64,000 nucleotides of DNA. Origin: Methylacidimicrobium fagopyrum (GTDB lineage Bacteria; Verrucomicrobiota; Verrucomicrobiia; Limisphaerales; UBA11358). The notes beneath the pieces were generated by a model that ran no database searches, was not told the origin of the DNA, and saw only the letters and a list, made by a program, of their open reading frames with translations. Below, piece by piece: positions 30,113 through 39,520 of the stretch; within the stretch, counting starts at the first letter, position 1, and each line of letters begins with the position of its first letter. The position numbers and the translations under genes were made by a program. Where the stretch lies: positions 1 through 64,000 of the forward strand of contig JAMFSJ010000063.1 of the NCBI GenBank assembly GCA_026225255.1, read 5' to 3'.

Positions 30113-31894
30113 TTAATGCGCGGTCGCCGCAGCCGTTGGCGCGGCGTCAGTCAATTGCAATGGCAAATCATACTCGCGCATTTTTTCGTCGCGCACAAAT
30201 ATGGGGCCGACCTCGACGCGGCAATTTTCGCCATCCGCCTTGACCCACGCGCAATCCGGCGAGGCCGTGAGTTGACCGGTCTTGTGCGGGTAGCGAACGA
30301 GGACATTTTTCAACGGCACTTTGTCACCGTTCACGCGCGGTCGTCCAAACGTGATATTCACTTTCGGGATGTCGGATGCGGGAACATTTGCCGTGCTATA
30401 CACTTCGACAAACGCGGCGTGCTTCGCCCAAAAAGTAAAATCATCGCCCTCAAATCGCAGGCTGCCGACATCAAGCACCGAACCGTCGGCGGACTTTATT
30501 TTGCAGGTGAACCACGTGTTCGTTTTGCCATCAGTGATTTCCGTCGCGCCCTTTTCGACGCGATAAATATAAGTGCCTTTGGTCCACGCAAACGGACGGC
30601 GCACGCTCGCGAATTCGCCTTCGTAACCGGCACTTTCCACGAGGCAATCGTCACCGGCGATGCGGACGTTTTCCAAACCGACGGGCGTTTTTTTATCCGC
30701 TGACCATCGCGAAAAAATTGCGCCATGACCCGGAAAAATACGTTCGTGATTCGTCGCGTTCAGCCAGCCGTTGATGTTGGATTGCAAGCCGCCGTAAAAC
30801 GTCATGCCGTTGATGCTGGCGAGGCCGCACGGCGAAATGTAGAGGTCGTAAGTCGGCGGCACATCGCGATCAATCGTCACCGACATTTCGAGCGACGTGA
30901 AATGCGGAATCTGGTTTTGAAAATTCCACCAGATATTAATCAAATGCCACGGCCGCGGCGGCAGCGTGATGCCGGCGGCTTGCGCCATTTCGGGCGGCGA
31001 CGGCTGCGCGCAGGATTCACCATTCACGCTCAATTCAGCGGCGGACGGCAAAACTTTTAATTGCGCGATCAAATCCGGCGACAACGCGCGGTCGCTGAGC
31101 GGATCCAGCTTAATGCCTTTGCCGCCATAAACGGGCTGGCCATATTGAGGTTCCAGCTGGGCAAAGACGGCGGCGAGTTCATTCGTCCCGCCGTTGGCGA
31201 GAAAATAGTTATCATGCAGTTCGCCCCATTGGCCATCACCGACGCCTTGAGTCAGACATTTCAAATGTTCCACTGCCGATCCCAGCCAAAGACGATACAG
31301 GGCGAGCCGGGGCGCAGAACGATTTTGCCCGGAAAAGTTTTCCAAGAACGAATTCACGCCGCCGCCCAACGTGCCAACTTCGGCCTGGCCACCATTCGGG
31401 CTGGTGATGGTCGCCACGAACAGCCATTTGTTCGCCCCGCGATCAAAAATAAAATACTGGGCGTCCGTCGTATCGTTCGTCAGGCCGGGCTGTTTGCGGA
31501 CAAAAAATTGAAACGTCTCATTAGTTTTCCAATCCCAAAGCCGGTGTGTGTGACCGCCTTCACCCTCGCCGCCGAACCGTCCAAAAATCGTGTTCGAGCT
31601 TGCGGCACTGACCATCGGATGCAACGTGGGCGACGTATCCCAGATGGAAAAAATCGTGCGGTGTTCCGTGTCGTCATTGTGTTGGATGCCGCAATAACCG
31701 CCGGCCGGTTCGCCCGGATGCCAATTGGCACCGCAGTAATACGTGGTCGGCTGCGTGGCGAGCACGGTGATTTCGCCATACAAACAGGTGCCGTCGCCCT
31801 GCCCTGCCAAATCCCACCAAAAGTGCTGCGCCGACGCGTTGAAGTTAAACCACCCAATGCTTGCGAGCATCAGGAGATAAATTTTTGATTTCAT
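30113..31894 (-). CDS. Exported DUF3472-family protein
   Basis: 593 residues with a signal peptide (MKSKIYLLMLASIGWFNFNA). Residues about 50-205 fit DUF3472: CGANWHPGEPAGGYCGIQHN, TIFSIWD, and a stretch of aromatic residues (RLWDWKTNETFQFFVRKQPG). A middle linker is followed by a beta-sandwich-like C-terminal half (about 320-580). DUF3472 proteins occur in polysaccharide-degrading Bacteroidota and Verrucomicrobia, where a carbohydrate-binding role is suspected. The position between a sulfatase and a C25-like protein supports a role in use of an external polymer, but no activity is known. Confidence 0.75.
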   Translation of the reverse strand: MKSKIYLLMLASIGWFNFNASAQHFWWDLAGQGDGTCLYGEITVLATQPTTYYCGANWHPGEPAGGYCGIQHNDDTEHRTIFSIWDTSPTLHPMVSAASSNTIFGRFGGEGEGGHTHRLWDWKTNETFQFFVRKQPGLTNDTTDAQYFIFDRGANKWLFVATITSPNGGQAEVGTLGGGVNSFLENFSGQNRSAPRLALYRLWLGSAVEHLKCLTQGVGDGQWGELHDNYFLANGGTNELAAVFAQLEPQYGQPVYGGKGIKLDPLSDRALSPDLIAQLKVLPSAAELSVNGESCAQPSPPEMAQAAGITLPPRPWHLINIWWNFQNQIPHFTSLEMSVTIDRDVPPTYDLYISPCGLASINGMTFYGGLQSNINGWLNATNHERIFPGHGAIFSRWSADKKTPVGLENVRIAGDDCLVESAGYEGEFASVRRPFAWTKGTYIYRVEKGATEITDGKTNTWFTCKIKSADGSVLDVGSLRFEGDDFTFWAKHAAFVEVYSTANVPASDIPKVNITFGRPRVNGDKVPLKNVLVRYPHKTGQLTASPDCAWVKADGENCRVEVGPIFVRDEKMREYDLPLQLTDAAPTAAATAH

Positions 31895-31962
31895 ATTACT
31901 AGTATCAAATGATGGCGTAAGCCGATTTAAACAACGACGTTGGTCGCCGCGACCTAACTGCC

Positions 31963-31988
31963 GGTTCCTTCGTCCTTTCGAAGGAACC
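31963..31988. repeat. Hairpin between sulfatase and DUF3472 genes
   Basis: Perfect 10-bp arms GGTTCCTTCG / CGAAGGAACC with a 6-base loop. No T-run follows on the minus strand. It may stabilise or attenuate the transcript between the two genes. Confidence 0.6.
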
Positions 31989-32083
31989 TCGTTAGAATGA
32001 AGGATGGGCTCGAAAGGTAAAAGGAAGAAAGCTGAAACCGAGACTCCGCGCGAAAGTCTTTTTCAGCCTTCAACATTGCCCTT

Positions 32084-33613
32084 TCACGGCTGATTCGGAT
32101 GCTTCGGTTGATCGCCGTGAGCGCGGACAGATTCCAGTTCGCCGGATAATTTCTGGCTCGTATTGGTATTCGCTTCGATGACATTATTTTTTTCGCCGAG
32201 ATCAACGCCGAGGTCATAAAGCGAACCGTTGACGCCATACTCGGCGCGCCGACGCTTATCTGGTTGAATGTATTTCCACGTGCCATCGCGATAACCAAAC
32301 GTGCGGAAGCCGTCGTGCTCAACGAGTTGATCGCGACCCGCTTTGGTATCGCCCAAGAGCGCGGGCATAACGTTTACGCTGTCCGGTGCGTCACCGGCGG
32401 CAATTTTTTGACCGGTCAAGGCTGCGAACGAGGCGGCCAAATCCACTTGCCCCACCAACGCGTCCGACACGCCGGGCGTCACGCGCCCCGGCCAACTCAC
32501 GATGAACGGCACGCGGGTGCCGCCTTCGTAAACAAAATATTTTCCTCCGCGCAACGGGCCGGCCGGTGTGTGGCCGTTCAAGTCACGTTCCGCGCCGTCC
32601 GCATAACCATCATCCACCACCGGACCATTGTCACTGGTGACGATGATGATCGTGTTGGACGATAAATTATTTTTTTTCACTGCGTCCACGACTTGGCCAA
32701 CGCACCAATCCAATTCCACGATCGCATCGCCGCGCACCCCGCAACCGCTCTTGCCGACGAAACGTTTGTTCGGCATCCGCGGCACATGCGGATCGCTCGC
32801 CGCAAATTCCAAGAAGAAAGGTTTATCCTTATGCGCCGCGATAAAATCAACGCAGTGCCGGGTGAAAATATCCGCCTTGTCTTCATCAATCCAACGCGCC
32901 GATTGGCCGCCCGTCATAAAACCAATGCGGCTGACGCCATTGATAATTGTGCCGTCGTGACCGAGGCTCAAACCCATCTTGAGCAATTCAGGATTTTCTT
33001 TACCGGTAGGTTCATTGCCAATTTTTTTGCCATAGCTGACGTGGATCGGATCTTTCGGATCAAGATTCGCGACGCGATGATTTTCGATGAAAACACACGG
33101 CACGCGATCGCCCGTCGCCGGTTGGATGAAAGCATAATCAAAGCCGACTTCGAGCGGGCCGGGTTTGATTTCTGCATTCCAATCCGGTCCGCCGACGTCG
33201 CCGAGACCCAGATGCCATTTACCGATGATGCCGGTGTAATAGCCGGCTTTTTGCAAAATGGACGGCAACGTGGCGTGCCTCGGATCAATGATGAGAGCGG
33301 CATTGCCAGGCAAAACGCCGGTACCATTTTTGCGCCACGGATATTGTCCGGTCAACAAACCGTAACGCGACGGCGTGCACGTGGCGGACGTTGCGTGCGC
33401 ATCGGTGAAACGCAAACCGCCCGCGCCAAAACGATCAATATTCGGCGTGGAAATTTTCGTCGCGCCATAACAACCCGTATCGCCGAAGCCCAAATCATCC
33501 GCGAGAATTAAAATGACGTTCGGTTTTTGTGGCGGCGTCACGGTATCAGCGGCAAATAGCGGCAACGCTGCTAATGCAGCCGTCACCGCCATGATTTGAA
33601 GGGTCATTTTCAT
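32084..33613 (-). CDS. Exported sulfatase (formylglycine type)
   Basis: Hydrolyses sulfate esters, probably of a sulfated polysaccharide. The start is taken at ATG 33613, giving a signal peptide (MKMTLQIMAVTAALAALPLF, cleavage after FAAD) and a mature N-terminus KPNVILILADDLGFGDTGCY with the first metal-binding Asp pair. The active-site motif is CTPSRYGLLTG (C-x-P-x-R), whose Cys must be converted to formylglycine. Further family blocks are GIIGKWHLGLG and IIIVTSDNGPVVD. The C-terminus is a short domain ending at residue 509. A formylglycine-generating enzyme is encoded about 20 kb away in the window. Confidence 0.94.
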   Translation of the reverse strand: MKMTLQIMAVTAALAALPLFAADTVTPPQKPNVILILADDLGFGDTGCYGATKISTPNIDRFGAGGLRFTDAHATSATCTPSRYGLLTGQYPWRKNGTGVLPGNAALIIDPRHATLPSILQKAGYYTGIIGKWHLGLGDVGGPDWNAEIKPGPLEVGFDYAFIQPATGDRVPCVFIENHRVANLDPKDPIHVSYGKKIGNEPTGKENPELLKMGLSLGHDGTIINGVSRIGFMTGGQSARWIDEDKADIFTRHCVDFIAAHKDKPFFLEFAASDPHVPRMPNKRFVGKSGCGVRGDAIVELDWCVGQVVDAVKKNNLSSNTIIIVTSDNGPVVDDGYADGAERDLNGHTPAGPLRGGKYFVYEGGTRVPFIVSWPGRVTPGVSDALVGQVDLAASFAALTGQKIAAGDAPDSVNVMPALLGDTKAGRDQLVEHDGFRTFGYRDGTWKYIQPDKRRRAEYGVNGSLYDLGVDLGEKNNVIEANTNTSQKLSGELESVRAHGDQPKHPNQP

Positions 33614-33832
33614 CGTATAATTTTGTTGGCTCGAAAAATAATCTTGAGGCTGGATGACATCAATTAATAACCGCATTTTGCACACAATTTTTTACCGTCA
33701 GCAACCGTGTCAAATAGCACATACTGATTTTGCGGTTGGATTATTTCGCTAATTCCATCGCGCCGGTCAGGCGCTCGGCGCTCCGTTGCAAACCTGCTCG
33801 CCAAGCCCGCTGTTTTCCCGCACCCTGTTTCC

Positions 33833-34567
33833 GTGATTCGCCTTGATCAAGCACTCGTCGAACGCGGTTTGTGTGACAGCCGCGAACGCGCGAAACGGCT
33901 CATTCTCGCCGGGCAAATCCGCGTCAACGCCCAGACGGCGCGCAAGCCGAGTGACAGCGTCAAACCTGCCGATGAACTCACCGTCGACGCACCCGAAAAA
34001 TTCGTCAGCCGCGGCGGCCATAAACTCGAACACGCGCTGGAACACTTTCAACTCGGCGTAAATAATTTAATCGCGCTGGATATTGGCGCGTCCACGGGCG
34101 GGTTCACCGATTGTTTGTTGCAACGCGGCGCGGCCAAAGTTTTTGCCATTGATGTCGGCCAAGGCCAGCTCGCGTGGAAATTGCGCAACAATCCGCGCGT
34201 CGTCGTCATGGAAAAAACCAACGCGCGCCATTTGTCGCCGAAACAATTTCCAGCGCCCGCCCAGCTCGCGGTGATTGATTGCTCGTTCATTTCGTTAAAA
34301 AAAATTCTACCGCCCGCCGTGCCGTTGCTATCAGCGAATGGCAAAATCGTCGCGCTCATCAAGCCACAATTTGAAGCGGGCAAAGCGGAAGTGGATAAAG
34401 GTCGGGGCGTGATCACCGACGACGCCGTGCATCAGCGCGTCATCCGCGAGCTGTCGGAATTTGTCGCGGCGCAGGCTGGTCTTTGCTGGCGCGGTGTGGT
34501 TGAATCACCCTTGCTCGGCCCGGCCGGCAATAAAGAATTTCTCGTGCTGATTGAAAAAACCCTCTGA
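33833..34567 (+). CDS. tlyA: TlyA-family rRNA methyltransferase
   Basis: 244 residues from GTG 33833. An S4 RNA-binding domain (MIRLDQALVERGLCDSRERA, about 1-60) precedes an FtsJ/RrmJ-like methyltransferase with SAM-binding LDIGASTGGFTDCLLQRGA and the later strand GKIVALIKPQFEAGK. TlyA proteins 2'-O-methylate rRNA (in Mycobacterium 16S and 23S); some are annotated as hemolysins because of an old assignment. The last 17 bases overlap the nadK start, an arrangement seen in many bacteria. Confidence 0.93.
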   Translation: MIRLDQALVERGLCDSRERAKRLILAGQIRVNAQTARKPSDSVKPADELTVDAPEKFVSRGGHKLEHALEHFQLGVNNLIALDIGASTGGFTDCLLQRGAAKVFAIDVGQGQLAWKLRNNPRVVVMEKTNARHLSPKQFPAPAQLAVIDCSFISLKKILPPAVPLLSANGKIVALIKPQFEAGKAEVDKGRGVITDDAVHQRVIRELSEFVAAQAGLCWRGVVESPLLGPAGNKEFLVLIEKTL

Positions 34568-35393
34568 TCCCATCCAACGCATCGGCCTGATCGGCAACCA
34601 CGACAAGGCCTCGTGTGCGACTATTTTGCGTAAAGCCACGCGGCTCATCACGCGCGCCGGTCGCACGCCGGTCACCGGCGAAGATTCCGCCAAACTCGCG
34701 CGCGAAACGGATTTGATCCTCGTTTTTGGCGGCGACGGCACGATGCTCCGCGCCGCCCGCGAAACCGCCGGTCTCGGCACGCCATTGCTCGGCGTCAACA
34801 TCGGCGGCCTCGGTTTTCTCACCGCCGTTTCGTCCGATCATCTCACGGACGCGTTGAATAATCTTTGGAACGGCGAATTTACCTTCGAGCCGCGCGCGCT
34901 CATCGAAGTTTCCGGCCAATGTCAGGGCCGCAAAATTCTCGCCAACGCGTTGAACGACGTGGTCGTCAGTCGCGGCGCGGTTTCCCGCCTCATCGCGCTC
35001 GACGTGAGCGTGGATGACGAAATCATCACGCGCTATCGCTGCGACGGTTTAATCGTCAGTTCGCCGACGGGTTCGACCGCATATTCGCTTGCGGCTGGCG
35101 GCGCGATTGTTTTGCCGAACGCGGAAGTTTTTACGCTCACGCCGATTTGTCCGCACGCGCTTTCCAATCGTTCGATCATCATGCCGTTGTCCTCGGCCAT
35201 CCAAATCAAAGCGTCCAGTCCGTCGCCGTCCACGATTTTGAGTGCGGACGGCCAAATGGTCGCCGAAATGGATCATGGCGATACCGTGACCATCCGCCGC
35301 AGCCGTCGCGCTGTGCGTTTGGTGCGGCTGGCGAACAGTTCATTTTTGGAAGCCATGCGCCGCAAATTGCATTGGCGCGGGACGTATCTTTAG
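34551..35393 (+). CDS. nadK: NAD kinase
   Basis: Phosphorylates NAD to NADP in the cytoplasm. 280 residues from TTG 34551, overlapping the tlyA end by 17 bases; no ATG precedes the conserved IQRIGLIGNHDK strand. The key motifs are present: LVFGGDGTMLRAA, LLGVNIGGLGFLTAV, NDVVVSRG and SPTGSTAYSLAAGG. Expression is probably coupled to tlyA. Confidence 0.95.
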   Translation: MKKPSDPIQRIGLIGNHDKASCATILRKATRLITRAGRTPVTGEDSAKLARETDLILVFGGDGTMLRAARETAGLGTPLLGVNIGGLGFLTAVSSDHLTDALNNLWNGEFTFEPRALIEVSGQCQGRKILANALNDVVVSRGAVSRLIALDVSVDDEIITRYRCDGLIVSSPTGSTAYSLAAGGAIVLPNAEVFTLTPICPHALSNRSIIMPLSSAIQIKASSPSPSTILSADGQMVAEMDHGDTVTIRRSRRAVRLVRLANSSFLEAMRRKLHWRGTYL

Positions 35394-35439
35394 AAGATCT
35401 GAAAGCTAAATGATGAGTTAAACGGCATTGAGTTTATCC

Positions 35440-36168
35440 ATGAGAAATCTATGTGGGTTTTGTTTGGTTATTTGTTGCATGATCGTTTTGGGGTGCGACA
35501 AAGCGGATCCCTATCAGAATCCATATTACAACCGTATGAAAAAACTGGCTGACCAGGTGGAGGCAGACCCAAAAGACAAAACCGCCTTGCGTAGATTGGA
35601 GAATTACACGAAAAGTTGGAATGAATGGAACCGATTTTATGCCTTTGGCAACATCTACATATTGGCTGAAAAAAATATTGGTGGATGCAGGGATGAACTT
35701 ATTCCATATATAGATAATGCCCTAAAAGACCAGGATCAGGCAACTAGGCGTGAAGCCGCCTCTGCAATTTGTGAGATCGGCGGAACGACGGTTGAGCAAA
35801 CGTTTCCAACTCTCGTGCAAATCATCCAAAAATATCAGGAATACGATGATGTTTGGTTTTCTATAATGGCGGTTGGTCAACTGCGAAATCGTGATGCATC
35901 CGCGAAAGTTTTACCGATTCTTTTTAAGGCAGCGCAAACATCCCCGCCAAAAGGCACACAAGATGAAGCTCCGCAAATGAGATATTATGCGCTTGAATCT
36001 ATAGAAAAGCTTGCCACAAACAATGGTCTAAATGTGATTGGCAATTTGGAAAAACTGATGAATGAAAGCAGCTTGCCTTACAAAAACCGGGTGGCCAAAG
36101 TAATTTCTGAATTGGATTCTTCAAATTCTGCGGCGCAAGCGGTTCTTACAAACTTGATTTCAAAATGA
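35440..36168 (+). CDS. HEAT-repeat-like lipoprotein
   Basis: The start is at ATG 35440, four codons inside a TTG-started frame. It gives a lipoprotein signal (MRNLCGFCLVICCMIVLGC, lipobox VLGC), so the product of about 242 residues is probably anchored to a membrane. The rest is alpha-helical with HEAT-like repeats (LIPYIDNALKDQDQATRREA, FPTLVQIIQKYQEYDDVWFS, VLPILFKAAQ). These usually act as protein-binding scaffolds. Base use is clearly more AT-rich than in the flanking genes, suggesting a different origin. Function is unknown. Confidence 0.68.
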   Translation: MRNLCGFCLVICCMIVLGCDKADPYQNPYYNRMKKLADQVEADPKDKTALRRLENYTKSWNEWNRFYAFGNIYILAEKNIGGCRDELIPYIDNALKDQDQATRREAASAICEIGGTTVEQTFPTLVQIIQKYQEYDDVWFSIMAVGQLRNRDASAKVLPILFKAAQTSPPKGTQDEAPQMRYYALESIEKLATNNGLNVIGNLEKLMNESSLPYKNRVAKVISELDSSNSAAQAVLTNLISK

Positions 36169-36320
36169 AAGTGAACTGAACTAAAAACCGAAATCGACAC
36201 ACCAACCAAAGCACCTTTGGCATCAATCAAAAGCCGCCTAACCGGAACCAACTGCGGTCGATGCGGTGGTCACACACGCCATGAATCGATGGCGGCTCAG
36301 CTTTGGTCATTAGCACCGAA

Positions 36321-36863
36321 ATGAAAATTCATCCGAGCATATCCTCTACCGCGAGCGAGTTTCGTGATTTCTGGAATGCCGCGCTGGCCTATCAGAAATC
36401 GGCGCAGTTGCCGGTTTGGCCAAGCTATCCCGAACAAAAGATAAAAGATGAAATTCAAGCCGGACTTCATTTTTCGGTTTTTTTGCCGGAGGGCATTTTA
36501 GCCGGATATTTTTCATTGGCTCTTTCTGATGCGTTGATTTGGGATGAAAAAGAGCGGGGAGATGCGATTTACATTCACCGCATGTGCGTTAACCCGGAGC
36601 GTAAGGGAATGAATTTAGCGGCAGCGGTGCTCGCGTGGGCCTATGGACATGCGATTGGCAGCGGGCGAAAATTTATCAGAATGGACACGTGGGGCGGCAA
36701 TCAGCGGCTGGTAAATTATTACATCACTTGCGGATTTCAGCACATTGGAAATCGGCAGCTGGGCTTGGTGCCTGATTTGCCGCCGCATTACACCAACGCT
36801 AATTTAGCTCTGTTTGAGAATGCAGTTAATTTGCAAGCAGCGTCCCCATGGAAAAAGGATTGA
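36321..36863 (+). CDS. GNAT-family acetyltransferase
   Basis: 180 residues from ATG 36321 (MKIHPSISSTASEFRDFWNA); an in-frame start six codons upstream is less likely. The acetyl-CoA-binding core is visible: IYIHRMCVNPERKGMNLAAA corresponds to the beta4 strand and the R/Q-x-x-G-x-G/A loop (here RKGMNLA). RKFIRMDTWGGNQRLVNYYI and CGFQHIGN form the C-terminal half. The acetyl acceptor cannot be predicted. Confidence 0.82.
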   Translation: MKIHPSISSTASEFRDFWNAALAYQKSAQLPVWPSYPEQKIKDEIQAGLHFSVFLPEGILAGYFSLALSDALIWDEKERGDAIYIHRMCVNPERKGMNLAAAVLAWAYGHAIGSGRKFIRMDTWGGNQRLVNYYITCGFQHIGNRQLGLVPDLPPHYTNANLALFENAVNLQAASPWKKD

Positions 36864-37237
36864 ATGCCTAACAATTCTCCCGAACCAAACGACGTGGCCG
36901 CCCCGGTTGCAAGCCAGGTCATGGATGGCAAAATGGGGCAAGAAGCATGCACTTCACAACGCCTTCGTGCTGAAGGCACCGGAAATTAACCAGACACGCA
37001 GTGTCTGGTAGCAGCCCATAAAAAAACGTCCTGAATAGACGGCAAAAACAGCTTGAACCTTTCCCCCGTCCTTTCAGGACGCAGCCTACGGTGCGTCCCA
37101 ACCAGACACTGCGTGTCTGGCTAATTTCCAACGTCGTTCCGCGACCCGGCGACACCATTTCAAACGACGCCAAATTATTTTTCGCAAAACATTTTGAATT
37201 TTCAGCCTTCATCCTTCACTCTTCATCTCTCAAGAAA
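36864..37237. other. Intergenic stretch with palindromic repeat element
   Basis: 374 bp without a gene. It holds a hairpin GCCTTC-GTGCT-GAAGGC near 36962 and the 149-bp nested inverted-repeat element annotated at 36981-37129. The LacI gene begins at 37238. Confidence 0.6.
36981..37129. repeat. Nested inverted-repeat element with 28-bp arms
   Basis: The outer arms 36981-37008 and 37102-37129 are inverted copies with one mismatch. Each arm itself contains a palindrome (CCAGACACGCAGTGTCTGG at 36990-37008). Inside lie further hairpins (CGTCC-TTTCA-GGACG near 37068; GGACGCA...TGCGTCC near 37077-37098). No coding frame. The form is that of a small non-autonomous mobile element or REP-like repeat. 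Confidence 0.78.
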
Positions 37238-38248
37238 ATGGTTCGCCTAAAAGATATTGCCCAGCTCGCCGGGGTTTCGGTGATGACCGTCTCGAAAGCC
37301 TTGCGCGACGAGCCGGACGTTTCCGTCGCCACCAAAACCCGCATCAAAGCGCTCGCCGCGCAAACCGGCTACGTGCCCGATTCCAGCGCACAAGGGTTGC
37401 GCACGAAAACCACCAAGCTCTTCGGCCTCGTCATTCCTACGCCGACGAATCCGGTCTATGCGCGCATCGTTTTTGCGATTGAAGAACGCGCCCACGAACT
37501 CGGCTACGACCTGATCATCGCGCACACGCTGAACAAGCCGGAACGCGAAGATTTGGTGTTGCGCCGTTTGTTATCGCGCCGCGTGGATGGCTTATTCATC
37601 ACGCCCGTTTACCGTTTTGAAGCCGAAGCGCGGATTTATCAGGAAATCGCCGTGCGCAAAACGCCGACGGTTTTGCTCGGCCCGCCCGCGCCGTTTTGCA
37701 AACAATTTCCCGGCCTCGAGATCGAAGAATTGGTGGCCAGTTACAACGTCACCAAACATCTCATCGCGCTCGGTCATAAAAAGATTGCCTATCTCACCGG
37801 CCCGCCCGCCACGCCGTGGGCGCACGAACGTTTTGAAGGGTATCGCCGCGCGCTTCGCGAAGCGAATATCGAGGTGGACGACCGGCTGGTTTTCGCCGCC
37901 GGCAGCAGCATTGAAGACGGCACGAAAGCGACGTTGCAAATGCTCAACGAAGACGTGCGCCCGACCGCCATCCAAGCGGTCAGCGATCTCGTCGCCATCG
38001 GTTGCGCGGAAACCTTGCTCGCGCAAGGCCTGAGAATTCCCGAGGATATTTCCATCGTCGGCTTCGGAAATATTTTGACGTCAGAATATTATCGGGTGCC
38101 GTTGACCACGGTGCGCCAGCCAAAATATCGTCTCGGCATTGCCGCCGTGGACGTAATGATGGGCCTGATTCGCGGGGAAACCGTCCAACCTAAACGCCTG
38201 TCCGCTGAACTCATCGAACGGAAAAGCACGGCCGCGGTGAAAATTTAA
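37238..38248 (+). CDS. LacI-family transcriptional regulator
   Basis: 336 residues from ATG 37238; the longer open frame upstream runs through the repeat element and is not coding. The N-terminal LacI helix-turn-helix is exact (VRLKDIAQLAGVSVMTVSKA), followed by the hinge region and a sugar-binding core (LFGLVIPTPTNPVYARIVFA; ISIVGFGNILTSEYYRVPLT). It represses or activates sugar-use genes in response to a small ligand. No obvious catabolic target is adjacent, since the next gene is convergent trxB. Confidence 0.94.
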   Translation: MVRLKDIAQLAGVSVMTVSKALRDEPDVSVATKTRIKALAAQTGYVPDSSAQGLRTKTTKLFGLVIPTPTNPVYARIVFAIEERAHELGYDLIIAHTLNKPEREDLVLRRLLSRRVDGLFITPVYRFEAEARIYQEIAVRKTPTVLLGPPAPFCKQFPGLEIEELVASYNVTKHLIALGHKKIAYLTGPPATPWAHERFEGYRRALREANIEVDDRLVFAAGSSIEDGTKATLQMLNEDVRPTAIQAVSDLVAIGCAETLLAQGLRIPEDISIVGFGNILTSEYYRVPLTTVRQPKYRLGIAAVDVMMGLIRGETVQPKRLSAELIERKSTAAVKI

Positions 38249-38257
38249 GGACGCAGG

Positions 38258-38330
38258 GGAGCGCCGATCGCTTGATCGGCTAGTGGGCTAATTGGTAAAA
38301 ACTTCGAGCCGATCAGGCGATCGGCGCTCC
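38258..38330. repeat. Palindromic repeat between LacI gene and trxB (GGAGCGCCGA family)
   Basis: 24-bp outer arms (38258-38281 and 38307-38330) are inverted with one mismatch. Each arm is itself a hairpin (GCCGATC-GCTT-GATCGGC on the left). It lies in the 92-bp gap between convergent genes, where it may also act as a two-way terminator. Related sequences occur at 49035-49100 and, in part, at 33765-33785. Confidence 0.78.
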
Positions 38331-38340
38331 GTTGGCCGAC

Positions 38341-39270
38341 TTACTCGTTCTCCGCCGCGAGGAAACGTTCCGCATCAATCGCCGCCGCACAACCGGCGCC
38401 CGCCGCGGTGATGGCTTGACGATACACGTTATCCGCACAATCGCCGGCGACGAAAACGCCGGGCACGCTGGTCATCGAGCCTTCTTTACGCACGACAAAA
38501 CCGTTCGCGTCGAGTTCAATTTGGCCCTTGAAAATATCCGTGTTCGGTCCGTGACCGATGGCGATGAACACGCCCGCACAATCCAAAATGGATTCCACGC
38601 CGGTCTTGAGATTTTTCAATTTCACGCCGGTCACTTTATCCTGCTTCACGTCGAGGATTTCGGTAACGGCAGAATCCCAGATCGGCTTGATCGTTTTGTG
38701 CGCGTGCACGCGATCCGCCATGATTTTGGAGGCGCGCAAGGAATCGCGGCGATGCACGAGATAAACGGTTGAGCCAAAGCGCGTGAGATACAACGCTTCT
38801 TCACATGCAGAATCGCCGCCGCCCACGACGACGAGCGGTTGATTGCGAAACACCGGCAACGCGCCGTCGCACGTGGCGCAATACGTCACGCCTTTCGTTT
38901 CCAACAAATCTTCGCCGGGAACATCCAGATGTTTGTGGCTGGCACCGGTCGCGATGATGACCGTTTCCGCGGCCACGTTTTCACCGTCCACAACGAGCGC
39001 GAAAGGACGTTTGGAGAAATCTACTTTTTCCACGATGCCGAAACTGGGTTTCGCGCCAAAGCGTTCCGCCTGTTTTTGCATCCGCGTCATCAATTCATAG
39101 CCGTCCACGCCTTCGGGAAAGCCGGGGAAATTTTCGACGATGCTCGTAGTGGTGAGCAATCCCCCGGGTTGAATGCCCGTGAACACGCGGGGCGCCAACT
39201 GCGCGCGCGCGGTGTAAAGCGCGGCGGTCCAACCCGCGCAACCCGATCCGATGATGACGACTTTTTCCAT
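38341..39270 (-). CDS. trxB: Thioredoxin reductase
   Basis: Flavoenzyme that reduces thioredoxin with NADPH. 309 residues from ATG 39270 (MEKVVIIGSGCAGWTAALYT); four more codons upstream are possible. The FAD-binding Gly motif, redox pair in VTYCATCDGALP, NADPH-binding VVVGGGDSACEEALYL and C-terminal FAD motif GVFVAGDCADNVYRQAITAA are all intact. Convergent with the LacI gene. The thioredoxin-like protein at 20.0 kb is exported and so is not its direct substrate. Confidence 0.96.
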   Translation of the reverse strand: MEKVVIIGSGCAGWTAALYTARAQLAPRVFTGIQPGGLLTTTSIVENFPGFPEGVDGYELMTRMQKQAERFGAKPSFGIVEKVDFSKRPFALVVDGENVAAETVIIATGASHKHLDVPGEDLLETKGVTYCATCDGALPVFRNQPLVVVGGGDSACEEALYLTRFGSTVYLVHRRDSLRASKIMADRVHAHKTIKPIWDSAVTEILDVKQDKVTGVKLKNLKTGVESILDCAGVFIAIGHGPNTDIFKGQIELDANGFVVRKEGSMTSVPGVFVAGDCADNVYRQAITAAGAGCAAAIDAERFLAAENE

Positions 39271-39520
39271 AAGGACGCGCAAAATAATCTTCTACGACCC
39301 AAGTTGCAAGCGCGCGGAAATATTTTTCCCTCTCCGTTCTCGTCCGCGATATTTCAAAACCATTCGCGGACAAGGGACGCGAACGCGGCGAAAGCCGGTC
39401 CGCAACAACATGAACATGCTAACACCGCGGAGATTTTTTGTTTGCGATGCTGCGCGATAGAAATTAGTGTCATCGCCGTCGTCACGACCCGGCGACATAC
39501 CCCAAAAAAACATTCAACTT

